A stretch of DNA of 64,000 nucleotides from Dasyornis broadbenti (GCA_013397935.1 VZRN01005169.1:124001-188000), one strand, 5' to 3'. Positions 26,601 through 39,800 are shown, numbered from the stretch's first letter. Notes: generated from the sequence alone by a model not told the origin. A program made the numbers and translations.

Positions 26601-27814
26601 GTTTTTGGATGGAGTTCCCTCCCTCACTTCTAGACCAGCCCTAGGAAAGCTGGTTTTAACTGTCCCTGGGAGGCACTGTGCTAGACAAGGCAAGGCAAAC
26701 ACTGTCAATAACGTCCTGCGAAGTCTCCAGCTGGGTTAAAGAACTTTTTCCTCAATTTATTCTAAATGAATTATTAAAACTTTGTCTCAACAAGGTTTTA
26801 GCAGAGATATTTAGTAAGTTTAGTAAGAACTTTTCTTACTGATTTTCTGTTTGTTTCTTGACAGATGAAGATGATCTCTTTGATTCAGAATTGACTTCTA
26901 CAAGGCCTAAGATTCCAAAACAGCAGAGAGGCGAGAGCAGGCCTTCCAGCACAGGACAGTCTGAAAATGAGGAAGGAAACATTAATGAGAGCACAGAAAC
27001 TTACCAAGGGCCCACAGCTTACACCTCCCTCAAGGTGGACTTCATGGACTGTGAGGAATCAAATGATGATGATGATGAAGATGATGAAGAAGAATCTGCA
27101 AAAAATACAGTTCAGTTTCTTTCCCATGAACCAGATGCCTATTCCACAGCCAATTTCAATGGAGTAACCAGTGACCAGCAGCAGTCTGATGCCAATGTCC
27201 CTTGCTGGGGTGAATTCTTTTCGGGTAATAAACTAGAGGAAAGCTCTGAAAATGAGGACAACATCCCATCTTCAGCAGATGCTGGTGGGTCCCAGTCACT
27301 CTTCAGCGATTCAGATGGTGTAAGTGACTCAACACACATCTCCTCCCAAAATTCTTCTCAGTCAACACACATATCAGAGCAGGGGAGCCAGGGCTGGGAT
27401 AGCCAAATGGACACAGTGCTCATCACCTCCCAGGAGAGAAGTGCCCTGGAACTCAGCAAAGGTGGGAGCAGAGCAGTGGTTCCTGTGTTGCAGGAGACTC
27501 CCAGGGACACTCAGCCAGACAGCAGCAGGGGGAAGCCACTGGGGCAGAATAGACCTTGTGCCCACGATTGCGCCTGTGACTTCAAAAGCAAAGGCTGTGA
27601 GAAAGCTGCAGAAGCTGGTGCTGCCCAAGTTCAGGAAATAAGTGACAGCCCCAGGACTCCTGATCTGGAGCTGAGGAGGGACTCCCAGAGCTCCTCTGAC
27701 TTTGAAATTCCCTTGACTCCTGATGCTGAAGCGCCTCAGCCAGATAAACTGCATCATTTATACAAGAAACTTGCAGCAGGTGAAAACATAATCAATCAGA
27801 AAAAAGTCTCCTGA
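17617..27814 (+). CDS. DCLRE1C: Artemis, DNA repair endonuclease (DCLRE1C)
   Basis: Artemis is the nuclear metallo-beta-lactamase/beta-CASP nuclease that, with DNA-PKcs, opens V(D)J hairpins and trims ends in non-homologous end joining. Fourteen coding exons: 17617-17725, 17833-17884, 19591-19675, 20745-20804, 21456-21511, 21600-21701, 21953-22025, 22191-22331, 22859-22960, 23557-23693, 23845-23899, 25247-25335, 26277-26377, 26865-27814. They join without a stop into 703 residues (human 692). Metal and active-site residues sit at the human numbers: Asp17, the HCHKDH motif (33-38), His115, Asp136, Asp165 and His319. The last exon encodes the acidic, Ser-rich tail with a WGEFF motif (Trp502, Phe505, Phe506), matching the human DNA ligase IV-binding Trp/Phe/Phe, then a conserved STHISSQNSSQSTHI block. 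Start ATG follows GCTCGCC and matches the human N-terminus. Intron 1 is only 107 bases. The donor of exon 11 (GTTTGT) is weak. Confidence 0.97.
18050..18730 (-). mobile_element. CR1 LINE fragment in DCLRE1C intron 2
   Basis: Reverse-oriented CR1 with typical pieces: CAACTTGTTCCAGTGCCTCA, then a stretch with CTTCTTCCTCC, and later GGCCTCCTCCGGACCTGCTCC. The extreme 3' end is missing. It produces spurious open frames on both strands. Confidence 0.85.
18800..19160 (+). mobile_element. Old CR1 LINE fragment in DCLRE1C intron 2
   Basis: Decayed CR1-like sequence in forward orientation: a GAGAGACTGAGAGAGCTGGA motif followed by CTTCAGCC, then a GGGACACC...ACCATGAGGATG stretch and an AGGGAGGTTGTGGA motif. 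It has no intact 3' end. Borders are approximate. Confidence 0.7.
20925..21193 (+). mobile_element. CR1 LINE 3' end in DCLRE1C intron 4
   Basis: Forward-oriented CR1 3' part: AGAGGTGGTGGATGCCCC, GGTTGGACTGCATGA, CCTTTCCAACCC, ending in the bird-typical terminus ATTCTGTGATTCTG at 21178-21191. Confidence 0.93.
24356..24374 (+). repeat. Paired G8 tracts
   Basis: Two runs of eight G (24356-24363 and 24367-24374) separated by TAC, in DCLRE1C intron 11. They could fold into a G-quadruplex in the sense RNA or be a slippage-prone site. Confidence 0.85.
24420..24650. mobile_element. LTR-like fragment in DCLRE1C intron 11
   Basis: It begins TGTCTTGGTTTGAGAC, close to the opening of songbird LTRs, and continues with CTCCCTTTATAGGTTCAA and AATAACAGTTTACTAAC, both frequent in such LTRs. 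I found no clear end or target duplication; it may extend to about 24900. Confidence 0.5.
25468..25505. other. Assembly gap (38 N) in a T tract
   Basis: Thirty-eight N between two long T runs in DCLRE1C intron 12. Homopolymer T flanks on both sides suggest that polymerase or base-calling failure caused the gap. No coding exon is touched. Confidence 0.98.
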
Positions 27815-28166
27815 GGACAGGTATAACTGATTACCTCATGGTAATACCCAACATGTTTATTAACACCCGAATTCTCTTTCCTACGGTTTACTATCTGCAG
27901 CTATGCTGAGTCATACTTTTTTCAGAAATATCTTGCTGCCAGAACTAAGAATGTGCAGCCTGTATAACTTTATTCTTCTTTCCATGAAATACTGAAAAGG
28001 AAGTAGTCCCAGGAGGGACTGTAAAAGCTTTCTACCTCCCAAAGTTCAGTTCTCCAGTAAGTAGACAAAAAATGGACCAGACAAAACTAAGGGTAGAACA
28101 CTAAATGAAATTTCATGTTTAGTATAAGCTCTAAGAGCTTGCCTTTGTAATGTGATCTCAGGTTTT

Positions 28167-28172
28167 AATAAA
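28167..28172 (+). terminator. Polyadenylation signal of DCLRE1C
   Basis: AATAAA 353 bases after the DCLRE1C stop codon, the first canonical signal on this strand downstream of the gene. The cleavage site would lie near 28190. Confidence 0.6.
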
Positions 28173-28199
28173 ATACCACATTAACTGTGGGGAGGAATA

Positions 28200-31100
28200 C
28201 CTAAGAATGACCACGTAAACAAGGCAGTTGTAATTTGGCTTTAATCACTATTATTGTTGTCTACCATAATTCAATTAGTATTCACTACAGTTATTTTTAA
28301 AAACAACTGCAGAACAGATTAAAGAATTACTGAGATTGTGAGGGGGTTTTAATTTGTTTTTAAGTCAAATTGTTCATTTCAAAAAGTCTCTCTTTACATT
28401 GAGCAAGTAGCGTCTGGCTTTAACTCCTGAGTGAGGTACTGCAGACCACTGTCAATGTTTCATCTCCAACTCATTGCGAACACCTTGTCATCAAGTTCCT
28501 GTGTGTTCTGGTTTGTTCTGAATTGTTCTTCAGAAAAACTTAAAATCCTGTGGTTCCCAAGTTACCAGCCCTGCCCTGGTAGGTAACTCAACAACAGAAG
28601 GTAACCTAGTATCCCAGACAGGTGGTTGCATTATAAGGCTCTTGCACTACAAAATTTCACCTCCTCTGCAACATTCTGTAGACATCACTTTTAAATCAAG
28701 AGAATATATTCTCCATGCATGTGTGCCATCATAACTCTCTGCCAAAATTCTTAGCTTCTAACATGGAAATGTAATTCAGGTTTTTCTTAAACTGGAGTGC
28801 CTATGAAATATCCAAACCACAGAAGTAATCTAAAAAGACCTGAGGTTTTCCATCCATATGATCTTAAGTCCCAAATAATTAAACATACATTAGCACAACA
28901 TCTCTCCTGTCTAAGTGTGCCTTCAGTCGTTGTGCCATGTTTAGTGACATGTGAATGTTAAACCAGCCAGCATTCTGCCACAGGGAACAGAGGTGGGAAG
29001 GTCAAAGCATTGCTATAATCTATGTATGATTTTAAGGATATTCAAGATCCATGTATTTCTCCACTGTTACCTTTCCTACTGTTTGTGGGATTCGTTAACC
29101 TAATTTCCAAAAGTGATCTACCAACTCTGCGGTTTTTTTTAAGCAAGCCTGAGTGAGTGGAACTGCTATTGGAACTACCTCTGTGAATAAAGTCAGAGCA
29201 GAACCTCTTCTGTTGGCTCATTTCATACCTGTACTGTGCATGTAAGTTTAGGGCTGCTTTTAGCAGGATGCTCAAATATACAGTAACCCAGTCTGCTGCA
29301 GGCAAGTGTAAATTTATACCAGTTCTCACCAGTCCTAAACTGAAAACACATCATTTCCGCATGGTCCCTCTGCTGGAGTCCTTACAGTCCTAGAAAACTT
29401 GGGTACAGGCCAGGAATTAAGAGGTTACAGTTTTAAAGCAAATTCTAGTGCCACAACTAATTTTGACAGGCTAATTTTTTTTTTTGTAAGAATGACAACA
29501 ACAAGAGAAAAACTAAATTTAATTTATTTTATCAAAAACTATAGGACAATAGCAATACTAGAGATGACACAGTATGACAAGGAAATGTTCCTGAGCTTAC
29601 AATCTGCATATTCTAATACAGTTCTTAAAACGTACATTAAAAATAACCAAAAGATCGACTTAACTTGGAGATTAAATAAATAGACAATAGCTTTTCTTAC
29701 AGGTGACCTTGCAGCTTAAGTTTTGCTACCCAAAAAAGAAAAAAAAAACAAAACAACAAAAAAGAACAGCTGGAGGACAGGTCACCAGGCCCCAAGAAGT
29801 GCATACACATGACTGAACTGGTGACCATGACGATGCCAACAGACAACAAAGCAAAACAAAAGCAGAAGCTGGGCTGGTTTAGGTTCCCTAAGAAACTGAA
29901 AACAGCTTTTTCTTTTTTCAATCTGGTAATTTTCTGCCAAACTCATAAAAACAGTAAAAGGAGTTTTAAAAGTGACATGGTGTCCCATTAAGCTAATTCA
30001 TTGACTGCAATCCAAATTCACTGTGCATATGTAAGTATAAAATACTGTTCAAGGCTCTAAGATGGAAACTGGATCCATGAGTTTCCTTCAAATAAATACA
30101 AAATAGTGCTACCTCCCAGAACATAAATTAACAGTTCTTTATTTATGGCAGAAGATAACACACATATCCTTAACAAACAGCAGCGTTATTCCAGTGCTGG
30201 TGTTAACACTCACTGCCTCTGGAAAAGGCAGACGTTGCACTCTAGTACAACTGCCACAGCTGTTACCTTCTAAAATGCGTCTACTTGCAATATTTAAATC
30301 AAACTGGGCATGGGGAGAGACAGAGCCTGGGGCCCACCCTGTGCTCCCAGCACAGGTGAGGTCAGAGTAAGGAATCCATGTCTTGCCACTGCTGCTCCAT
30401 CCTGCGGGGACAGGGCAAACTCCAGACTGCAGCGGATTAAGGAGATGGAGACTGCAGATTCCATCCACACGGAATGCATTGCTCGTTTGAGCTACGTAAA
30501 AGAGAAAGCACTAATGACTCCAAACAATGCAAGATCATCTAGAGATTGCTGACACGAAAGCTCCACATTCCACTTAAAACTTTAAATTAAAAAATTATTA
30601 GAGATATGGCATGATAAAAACTGAAGAGATTCAGCATTTATCATCTGTGTGGATATAGGTAAGTCTGACCACATCAAATATTTTTAAATCTAAGCAAGCT
30701 TTCTCCTATTCATTAAACAGTATAAAGTTTCTATTTCAATGTGTATCTCTGTATTGTAGATTACAAAATTCACACAGCATTTCCAGGGGCCCATGCTCTT
30801 CACCAAAACTGTGAAACTGATTTTGGCTAGTAGCATATAAAATGTCATTTGCTACCAAAGAGCCAGATCTCCAGTACAAATGTAACTGTGCTTCTTAAGG
30901 AACAACCTTGAAATACTCTCTTTGAAGTGCTAGTAATTATCATGGAATTTAAGGCATTTTCTAACAAATTAAGTAAACAGTTACATGCTGGGTACTTGAC
31001 TTCATTCACCTGAGCCAACATCTGTGCACCTTATAAAGGTAACTAGCTGACCTATGACACATAGCCAGCATCCAGCTATGGAGCATCCATTTATGGAGCA

Positions 31101-31870
31101 ACATTATTCTGCCTGACCCTGTCAACATTTGTGACTTGTAAGCAATATGCAAGTTTTACAAGCTTTGAATTCATGAGAATAAAGCACTTGGATCATCCCT
31201 AGAGCATGGACCTTGGCTGTAGCTCCACTCATCACCCACCTCAACTGCTCTTCAGTGGTTTTGAAGCCAAGAAAAACTTAGCACATTATGAATAGATCAA
31301 GACAATTTCAAGATGATCAGGAAAAAAAAAAAAAAGATGACTCAAGCAGTTGAAGAACAGCACATTTCTCAGCCTTTACATTCAAGAACATCTTACAAAT
31401 GTCTACAGCAAATGGGTATACTCACCCCTAGTCTAACTTCACTGAAGTTAACATTTTTGCAACCAGAAAATACAGGCCTAGTATCTTAGAAGTCTGTCAC
31501 TAGGTAAAAAAGACACAGTATGCAAAAACTTAATCCAAACCAATTGTGAATATACATCAATCCCAGGGTACTTTTGCACCTAACATCTCCACAATGCATT
31601 GACTTTGTTAGACAATGGCCTACTCTCCTTAACCTTTTGCTATCTATTTCCAAACTGTAGCCAGCGATTTGTTTCAGCCATGACTGCCAAATTTCTGCAA
31701 TGAAAACAAACAGTGAATGTTACTTCCGACAATCTCATATTTACAAATGCTCTGTGGAACTGCAGTCCTCCTATAGACTCCTAACTAAAAATCAGAGCAA
31801 AACAACTGAAAAAAGTCTACATAACATCAGTTAAGAAGTTCAAGTTTTACACCTTGGATCTGTTAATACC
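28200..31870. other. Tail-to-tail intergenic DNA
   Basis: AT-rich sequence between the convergent ends of DCLRE1C and SUV39H2. No exon, RNA gene or clear mobile element was recognised. Part could be a long 3'UTR of either gene; several AATAAA-like hexamers occur on both strands. Confidence 0.5.
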
Positions 31871-31872
31871 AA

Positions 31873-32770
31873 TTACAGAATCACAGAATCAATTAGGCGG
31901 AAAAGACTTTTGAGATCAAGTCCAACCTATGACTGACCATCACCTTGTCAACCAGACTATGGCACTGAGTGCCACATCCAGGTTTTTTTTTTTAAACACC
32001 TTCAGGACGGTGACTCCTCTGAGTAGCCCAGTCCCATGTCCAATCACCCTTTCTGTGAAGAAATTTTTCCTAATGTCCAACCTAAACCCTCCCTGGCACA
32101 GCTTGAGAAAAGCTTGTCCTGTTGCTGGTTCCCTGGGAGAAGAGACTGACCCTCACCTGGCTGCAGCCCCATGTCAGGGAGTTGTAGAGAGTGATAAGGT
32201 CACCCCTGAACCTCTGTTTGTCCAGGTAAATGATGGAGAGTGGCTTGGCTAGCTCTTCTGCCAGCTCCCTCATCACCCTAGGATGGATCCCACCTGGTTG
32301 CATAGACTTGTAAACATCTAAGTGGCTCAGCAGGTCTCTTAACTGCTTCTTCCTGGATTACAGTGGGGGCTATTCTGCTCCCCATCCCCATCTACCAGCT
32401 CAGGAAGCCAGCTGTCCTGAGGACAGCCTGTCTTACTGTTGAAAATTGAGGCAAAGAAGGTGTTAAGTACTTCAACCTTTTCCTCATCTTTGGTAACTAT
32501 GTGTCCAATAAAGAATGGAGGTTTTCCTTGCCCCTCCTTTTGCTATTAATGTATTTATCAAAATATTTTTAAATTATCCTTTAAAGAAGTGGCCAGGTTA
32601 AGTTTTAATTGAGCTTTTGCCTATCTAATTTTTTTTCTGCAATTACTTCCCTTGTGTGGAGTACCATGAACATTTTAAAATTTGCACTACTGTGAACCTT
32701 TATTTAAACACTGGCTGTCCTTAATCCCTCACTCTGTTGCCATAAAAATTATTGCTAAGCTCTTCAAGCT
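31873..32770 (-). mobile_element. CR1 LINE, about 0.9 kb
   Basis: Reverse CR1 starting with ACAGAATCACAGAATCAATT at its 3' end, then GATCAAGTCCAACC, CTTTCTGTGAAGAAATTTTTCC and GTCCAACCTAAACC. It continues into the coding-derived part of CR1 and fades near 32770. Confidence 0.9.
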
Positions 32771-32939
32771 TTTCTTTATGTAACAAAAAAGCAAAAGAAC
32801 TATCAGAACTAAGATTTAGAATTCAAATCAAATTCCTCCTGCCATCTCAAAGTATAGAAAACATGTAACATCACTTCATCCCTCTGGAATCAGCTCCTGA
32901 AGCCCTATGGCTGAAAGCTCACACTCAAATGTCTGTGAC

Positions 32940-33577
32940 AAGTTGAATATGAGTCAGCAGTGCCCTGGCAGCCAACAGGGCCAAACCTGTCCTGGCACAG
33001 CATTGCTAGCAAGGCAAGGAAGAGGATTGTCCCACTGCTCTGCACTGGGGTGGCCTCACCTCAAGTCCTGGGGGCAGTTTTGGGTGCCACAATGTAAAAA
33101 AAGACATTGAACCATTAGAGAGCATCCAAAGGAGGTCATGAGGATGGTGAAGGGTCTGAGGGGAAACCTTATGAGGAGCACCTGAAGTCACTTGGTCTGT
33201 TCAGCCTGGAGGAGACTGAGGGAAGGCCACATTGCACTCTTCAACATCCTCATGAGGGGAAGCAGAGGGGCAGGTACACATCTGTTCACTCTGGGGACCA
33301 GTGACAGCACCTGAAGCAATGGCCTGAAGCTGAGTCAGAGAAGGTTTAAACTGGGTATCAGGAAACAGTTCTTCACTCAGAGGATGGTTGGACACTGGAG
33401 TAGCTCCCTAGGGAAGTGATCACAGCACCAAGTCTGACAGAGTTCAAGAAGTGTTTGGACAATACTGTCAGGCACATGGTGTGACTCTCAGGGATGGTGC
33501 TGTGCCAGACTAAGAGTTGGACTCAATAAACCTTGTGGGTCCCTTCCAATCCAGCTTATTCTATGATTCTATGAATA
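32940..33577 (+). mobile_element. CR1 LINE 3' end
   Basis: Forward CR1: GTTCAGCCTGGAGGAGACTG, then AACTGGGTATCAGGAAACAG, GAGTTGGACTCAATAAACC and the terminus TTATTCTATGATTCTATGAA near 33576. It lies just downstream of SUV39H2 and faces the reverse CR1 at 31873, forming an inverted pair. Confidence 0.93.
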
Positions 33578-33656
33578 TTCAAATCAAGGTACATTTTAGA
33601 GTTTTCTTTGCATATATTTTACTGCTTCCTAAACAACAGTTCCAGAAAAATTAATT

Positions 33657-33662
33657 TTTAAT
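33657..33662 (-). terminator. Possible SUV39H2 polyadenylation signal
   Basis: ATTAAA on the minus strand, 204 bases past the SUV39H2 stop codon and before the CR1. It is a common variant of the canonical signal, but longer 3'UTRs are possible. Confidence 0.35.
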
Positions 33663-33865
33663 CCCCATTATCATTTTTGTATTGGCTTGAAACACTACAA
33701 TGTCTTTCTTTGGCCAATGCCATGTCAATTACAAACACAATGCCATATTTTCACCATCCTTATTTACATTAGATGTAAGAATACTTGAATATATGTGTGA
33801 AAGAAGAGTCTTCTTAAAACATATTAAAAAAAGAACAAAATATTTGTGACTTTGGATACCCGAAC

Positions 33866-36800
33866 TCAGTTGAGATAACCTCTGCAACACACGGCTCCAC
33901 ATTTACAGACAGTTCTGATCCTCTTTTTGGATGGGCTAAGACCTTCAGCAGAGTCTGAAGTCAGATCTATTGAACCTGCAACACAGATAAACATAAGTAA
34001 GGAAGTTCTAAAAGATAGACCGAGACCATGCCTGGTATTCAAACAGCTTCTAAAGGCCTTCTAACACCCCAGTTCAAAGAGTTGTGTGCGAAGCTATATT
34101 CAGATTCTACTGACACCTTTGTTACAACTACTTGTACAACACCTAGCATATGCATCGGAATCCAAAACTCAAACGCGAGCTTTGTACCCACCAAGTATCC
34201 ACACAGATCAGCTGAGAGTGCAGCTGGCCTTGAATGCCAGTGTTCACAGACACCATGGAGAGAAAGAGGAGTTTTAAGGATTCAAGATCAATTTGGCAGC
34301 ATCATGGTTTAAGCACCAGCCAGCAATAAAACACCATGCAAACACTCTCTCACTTCCACCCCAGCAGAACAGGGAGGAGAATCAAAAGTAAAACTTATAG
34401 GTTGAGATAAGAACAGTTTAATAATTGAAACAGTAAAATATTGTAATAATGATATGCTTACTATGCTGATTATTATTAGTAGTAGAAGAAAAAAACCAAA
34501 CATGAGTGATGCACATACAATTGCTTACCTATGGCTGACCAAAGCTCAGATGCCATCCCTAAACTCTGATCAGCCCCTTCTGGATAGTTCCCCAGTTTCT
34601 ACACTGGGTATGACATTGTCTGGTGTGGAATATGCCTTTGACCAGTTCAGGTCACCTGTCTATGCTTGCTCCCAGCTTTTTTTTACATTTCTTGTGTACC
34701 TCCTTACTGGCAGAGCATGAGGCACAAAAAAGTCCTTGACTTAGGAAAAACACCTCTTAGCAACAACCAAAATGTCAGTGAGTTATCAACATTATTCTCC
34801 TACTGAATCTAAAACACAGCACTAAACCAGCTACTGAGAAGAAGTTAACTCTATCCCAGCTGAAACAGCAGTTCCATAGGACCTCTTATCTGCAACTGAT
34901 GCCTACAGGCACCAGAATCCAGAGACAAACCTATGGTGTCTCATGCTGCTGAGCTGCTACAACTGCCTCAGTAACTATTACTAGCAGATTAACTAGAAAG
35001 TAGTTTACCTGAAATGCCAATCTGAATTCAAAAAAGTGTTATTTAAGGGCAGCCTGACCGTTCCTTTGAGCATTCCTGGGACAAATCTACAAAATCCTTT
35101 GCTTCACGAGACAATCTAGCCACAATCCCTGAAGTGCTAGGAGCACCGAGGGAGTGCACTAGAGATGCAGGCAAAAGTTTCTGGGTGTGCTCTTCTCTGC
35201 ACTACACACCATGAGCAATGACTGTTCTGAAAGCCAGAGCTGTGTTAGGGAGAGCTGTGCCTAGTTATCTTCTAAAATAACCCTGAGGCTGCAGTAAAAC
35301 CCACCAGCACCCCAATGTTCCCACAAGAACCTTGTTACAATGTGCAGACCTTTCATCTGATAGTCAAAGGTTAGCTCTTCTCCAGCCTTGATGGTTCGGG
35401 TAGAGAACAGTGCTATTCGAGGAAGACGCAAGTCGAGGTTATCAATAAACACATTGAAGACTTGAAGATTTGGATCACACTGTAAGCAAAAGTTAATACA
35501 GTTTCTGTTTAGAAAAATTAACATTAAATTTCACTGAAGCATTTAATTAAACCAAGGTCACAGGAAAGGAAGAATTGTTCTTGTCTTAGTGACAGAAGTC
35601 TGCAATTAAGTTAAGTTATCTTCTAAAATAACCAAACTGAAATAGCATTTCAGGAGAACATTCATAGCTCAGATTCAAGCTCTTCCAGAAGACAACCTTT
35701 ACACAATATGTAGACTAATATGCAACAACCAATAAAACAAAAATGGCACCTTCAAAGGTGACAACAAAAATGATCATGAAGTAATTTGAGCTACATTCAG
35801 AGGTTAGTATTTAATTCTTTTTGTGGGTTTTGTAGGTAAAGTTGAAAGAAAACCAAAAACAACCTAGTGTTTCAGGCCCCACACACTCACTACTCTATAT
35901 TGATGGTTAAGCATTGCTTCCAGGCCAGAGATAACATCTTCATACATATGCATGAATTTGTACTGTCAACTACAAATCTGCTTCTGAATTCCCTGCCATG
36001 GGCTGGGTGGTAGGAGGAGGGTGAAGGTCACTAAGCAGGAATTAGAAACCACTTCCTTCCATTTTCTCTGGATTAAGGGTCAGAAGTCAGTAGCCTCTGA
36101 GACTGTTAAAATCTGCATGCTTTTTTGCTCTTTAACAAGTGAAATCAATCATACATTAAAGAATCAGAAGTGAAGTTACATTTAACTTTACATTAAAGAC
36201 TGAGAATACTTCAGTTCCATTTTTGAAAGTAAAGAGCAACTGTCTGTATCTAAAACTCTTCTTCATCCTTCTCCCTGGCAAGCCTGCACGGAATACAAGT
36301 ATCATCATCTCACAAACCTGAAGACATGAATTTTCTGTATTTCTAGAACACTGACTGCCCACCTGTCAAACATTAGGTCAATAAGAAATAATTTTTAGTT
36401 CAGAAATCCTTACAAATGCAATTCAGCCTTCTTACTTTAGGTACTTCTGTTGAACTTGAATAAAACACTGTAAAAAATTACTCTTTAAAATTTACTTTTG
36501 AGTTATCTGGCAAGTTTAGATTAGGAGGGACAATTACATTTCTCCCCTGTAGATAACCCAAGAAAACACAGGAATTTTCTTTTTTCCCCTCTACCAAGTT
36601 TGCAGGATTAAATACAGAGTAACATTCCATCCTGCTTAGCAACAAAATAACACATCAATTCCTGTCATCTTTGACTCACAGCTCATTTTATTAAGGACCT
36701 GTCACAAGTTAAGTATTTCAGGTATTTGGAAAAAACACACCCAAAGCAACCCTATTTTGGTTGTCTAGAACCAGCAGATTCAGTGAAAACTCCAGTCCTA

Positions 36801-39800
36801 TAAGATGGCCAATTCAGGCATCACCTCACTCCCAGACTTTCATAGGCAGTCTCAGCCCAAGTAAGGCCAAGTATTCTGTTCTATTTATTACATCATCTGA
36901 TTGACTGGACTGTGCTGACATGAAGCAAACTACTCCAGAAAAACTGTGAATATGGTAAGGAAATGTTTACAGTAGAAGACATTTCTGGCACAATTAGGAT
37001 AATTCTCCAAATTCTTAGTATACAAAACAAGGTCTTACACTGTGGTTCACAAAGTGGGACACATTTCCATATCGAGCTGCATCTACTGTAAATTCATCTG
37101 AGTCATAGTCCAAATCAAACAAGTATGTATTTCCCTGGTTGTCATAGAGCTGGCCTCGCCTCTCTGCTTCCTCACTTGTAATCACCTAAAAAGAAAAAGA
37201 GAAAAAAAAAAACCCTGCATCATATTATTAACTACTACTAAATCAAAACAAAAATCCCAATCAAGTTAGAAAAAAACCTTTACTTAGTAAAAAAATACCA
37301 CAGGAAGTTGTTGATGTTGAAACAGCATTCCATCTAATGAATGAAGAATACGTAAGAGTACATACAGCTGAACTAATTAGTGACTGAGGCCTCTCTAGAT
37401 GCAATCTGTCTATGGTTGATGCACAGCACTACCTTGTCCCTGAAAAAAACAACATATCAGCACCCTCTATTAATAGTTTTGATGATGACAATACAATCAA
37501 CTGTTTCTACCTAAAGTATATACACACTATTTCCATTAGACCCAGAAAGCCTCATTTACTTCACATAAAACCAAGATTCACCCTTCTCCCTTTGCACAGA
37601 TGACCAACAGGTATCAGTCTTTAAAACGTAGTCACATTTACAGTCCAATATTCATTTCCTCCCTTCCCAGAAGCATCTCTTCCTGCTATTTTTGACTGCA
37701 ATGAAAGATCCTATTCATGGCAGCTTAGACAGACACACCACTTCACAAAGTTCAACCTATTCAATTAGGTAAGTGTGTCACTGTCGACAGAAGAAACAGC
37801 TTAAAACAGCTTCATCTGCAACCTGTCAGTTTAAACACATTCTGTTGTGCAGATTCAGCAAAGAAATAATAATTTGGGAGCAAGAGAGATACAAAATGGG
37901 ATGGAATTGGACAACAAATCCCTCCAAAATCTGACAGATGAGATTTGAGAACTCAGCAATAGATATTAAGTAGACTCAGGTGAAAAGGTAAATACACACT
38001 CTTTCCTTTAAGCAACAAAATTACATAATCACCTTTCTGCATTAACCCATCCTCAGAGATATTTTTAATGTCTGACCGCTTGTATATTTAAAGGAAGTAT
38101 GTATGAACGTGAGAAGTTAGAAGCTTTGGGGCAGGAAGCATGCAGGAAATCTACTTAAGATCGTAAACACTGTACAGAGGGACAGAAGGAAATACTTTGA
38201 GTCAGCACAGAAGCAAGGCGGATTTGTGGTAGAAATGCAATAAATTGTAACAGAGAGGCTGCCAGCAGCTGCTGGTGTGAAGAGCCCTGGAGCAGAGCAG
38301 AGGCTGAACCACATAAACACAGGGCAATACAAAATCTCAAGAGTAACTCAAGGTCTGTATAATATAACAAAAAAGTTCTATTTGAAATAGCATAAGATTG
38401 AATAAACAGATAATGTCCATACTATGAGTTTTATTATTGCTGTTAATCAAAAGTAATAAATATGCTTGGAAATACTACCTTAGAAGTTCAGACAAAATAG
38501 AAAATGAAGGGGCTGACAGACTGTGCAGGGAGTTTCATAACAACTGGGCTTTGGGAACAGCAAAAACTACAATAAAGATGGTCAAGGAAGAATGAACAAA
38601 ATGATTGCCATGAAAGAAATTAAGGACTTGCCTTTAAAAAATACTAGGGCATGTATCTAAAATAATGCTTTAGTGCCATAAGATAAATATTCTCTTTCCA
38701 TTTGACCTTTTATAGCTGCTCTAGAATGAAGAAATGTTCTGGACAATATAATTTTGCTGTCACCTTGAATGTTTATTTATCTCTCTACTCAAAAGCAGAC
38801 TAATCTATTATATAGTAGAATCACAGAATATCCTGAGTTGGAAGGATCCCACAAGGATCACCTAGTCCAACTCCTTGCCCTGCCCAGGACATCCCCAGGA
38901 ATCACACCACGGGCCTGTGAGACTATTGTCTAAACGCTCCATGAACTCTGTCAGGCTTGTTGCTGTGATCACCTCCCTGGAGAGCCTGTTCCAGTGTCTG
39001 ACCACCCTCTGGGTGAAGAAGTCAAGAAGTGTTAAAACTGAGAGAAAGCTCATAAAGACTTTATCTAGTATTTCCTTGATTGTATGTACTTCACCTACAT
39101 GAGATAAATACATACGTACCTCTCCAACATACTCCATCACAAAACTGTTGGTTTTAATTTTCTGGAGGGTTTTTACTCCCCAGCCACGGCCATTGTTGGT
39201 TCTGAAGATGCAGAGGGAATACGGGGTCCCTTTCTGTACTATCCTATTCGGGCAGTCAGGCCCACACCTACAATATGAATTGCACTCATAGATGGGCAAG
39301 CCAGGCTGGATTTTCAATTTCTTACGTTTATTGTAAGCCAGAATAAACCCAGCCTCCTTTGGACAGCACTTCTCAGCAGGGCAGTCAGCACATTCACAGC
39401 CAGTTGTTATTCCATTGAGCACATTTATTCCCGGAGCAGGTTTATACTCGTTAATGTAGTAGAAGTCTAAAGGAGGGCCTTCAAGATCCACGGTGTTTTC
39501 TACCAGAATCATTGCTTTATGATTCTTCTTCCTGTTGAGTTCTTCTTTCCATCTCTGCAGAGCTATTCTTTGTTTAGCCTTCTTTACAATGTAATCTGCA
39601 ATTGCAGGTTTCAAAGCTTTAACATGGTTTCTCACTTTCAGTGCTTTGCCTTCTCTCCCCCGAGACAAGTATTCATTCTTGTCTCTAAGAAAGTTCTGAA
39701 GAAGCAACGGGCAGTTCAGATGTTTCTGAGGTTCCCAAGTATTTGAAGATTCTGGCCATCCTTTCCATTTCACAAGATAGTATGCTTTGCCCTTGAAATA

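Noticed and set aside
26858..26864. Apparent start of an independent 318-residue gene at 26858
   Set aside because: The frame's first codon is TTG inside the intron end; the sequence is the last exon of DCLRE1C, joined at 26865.
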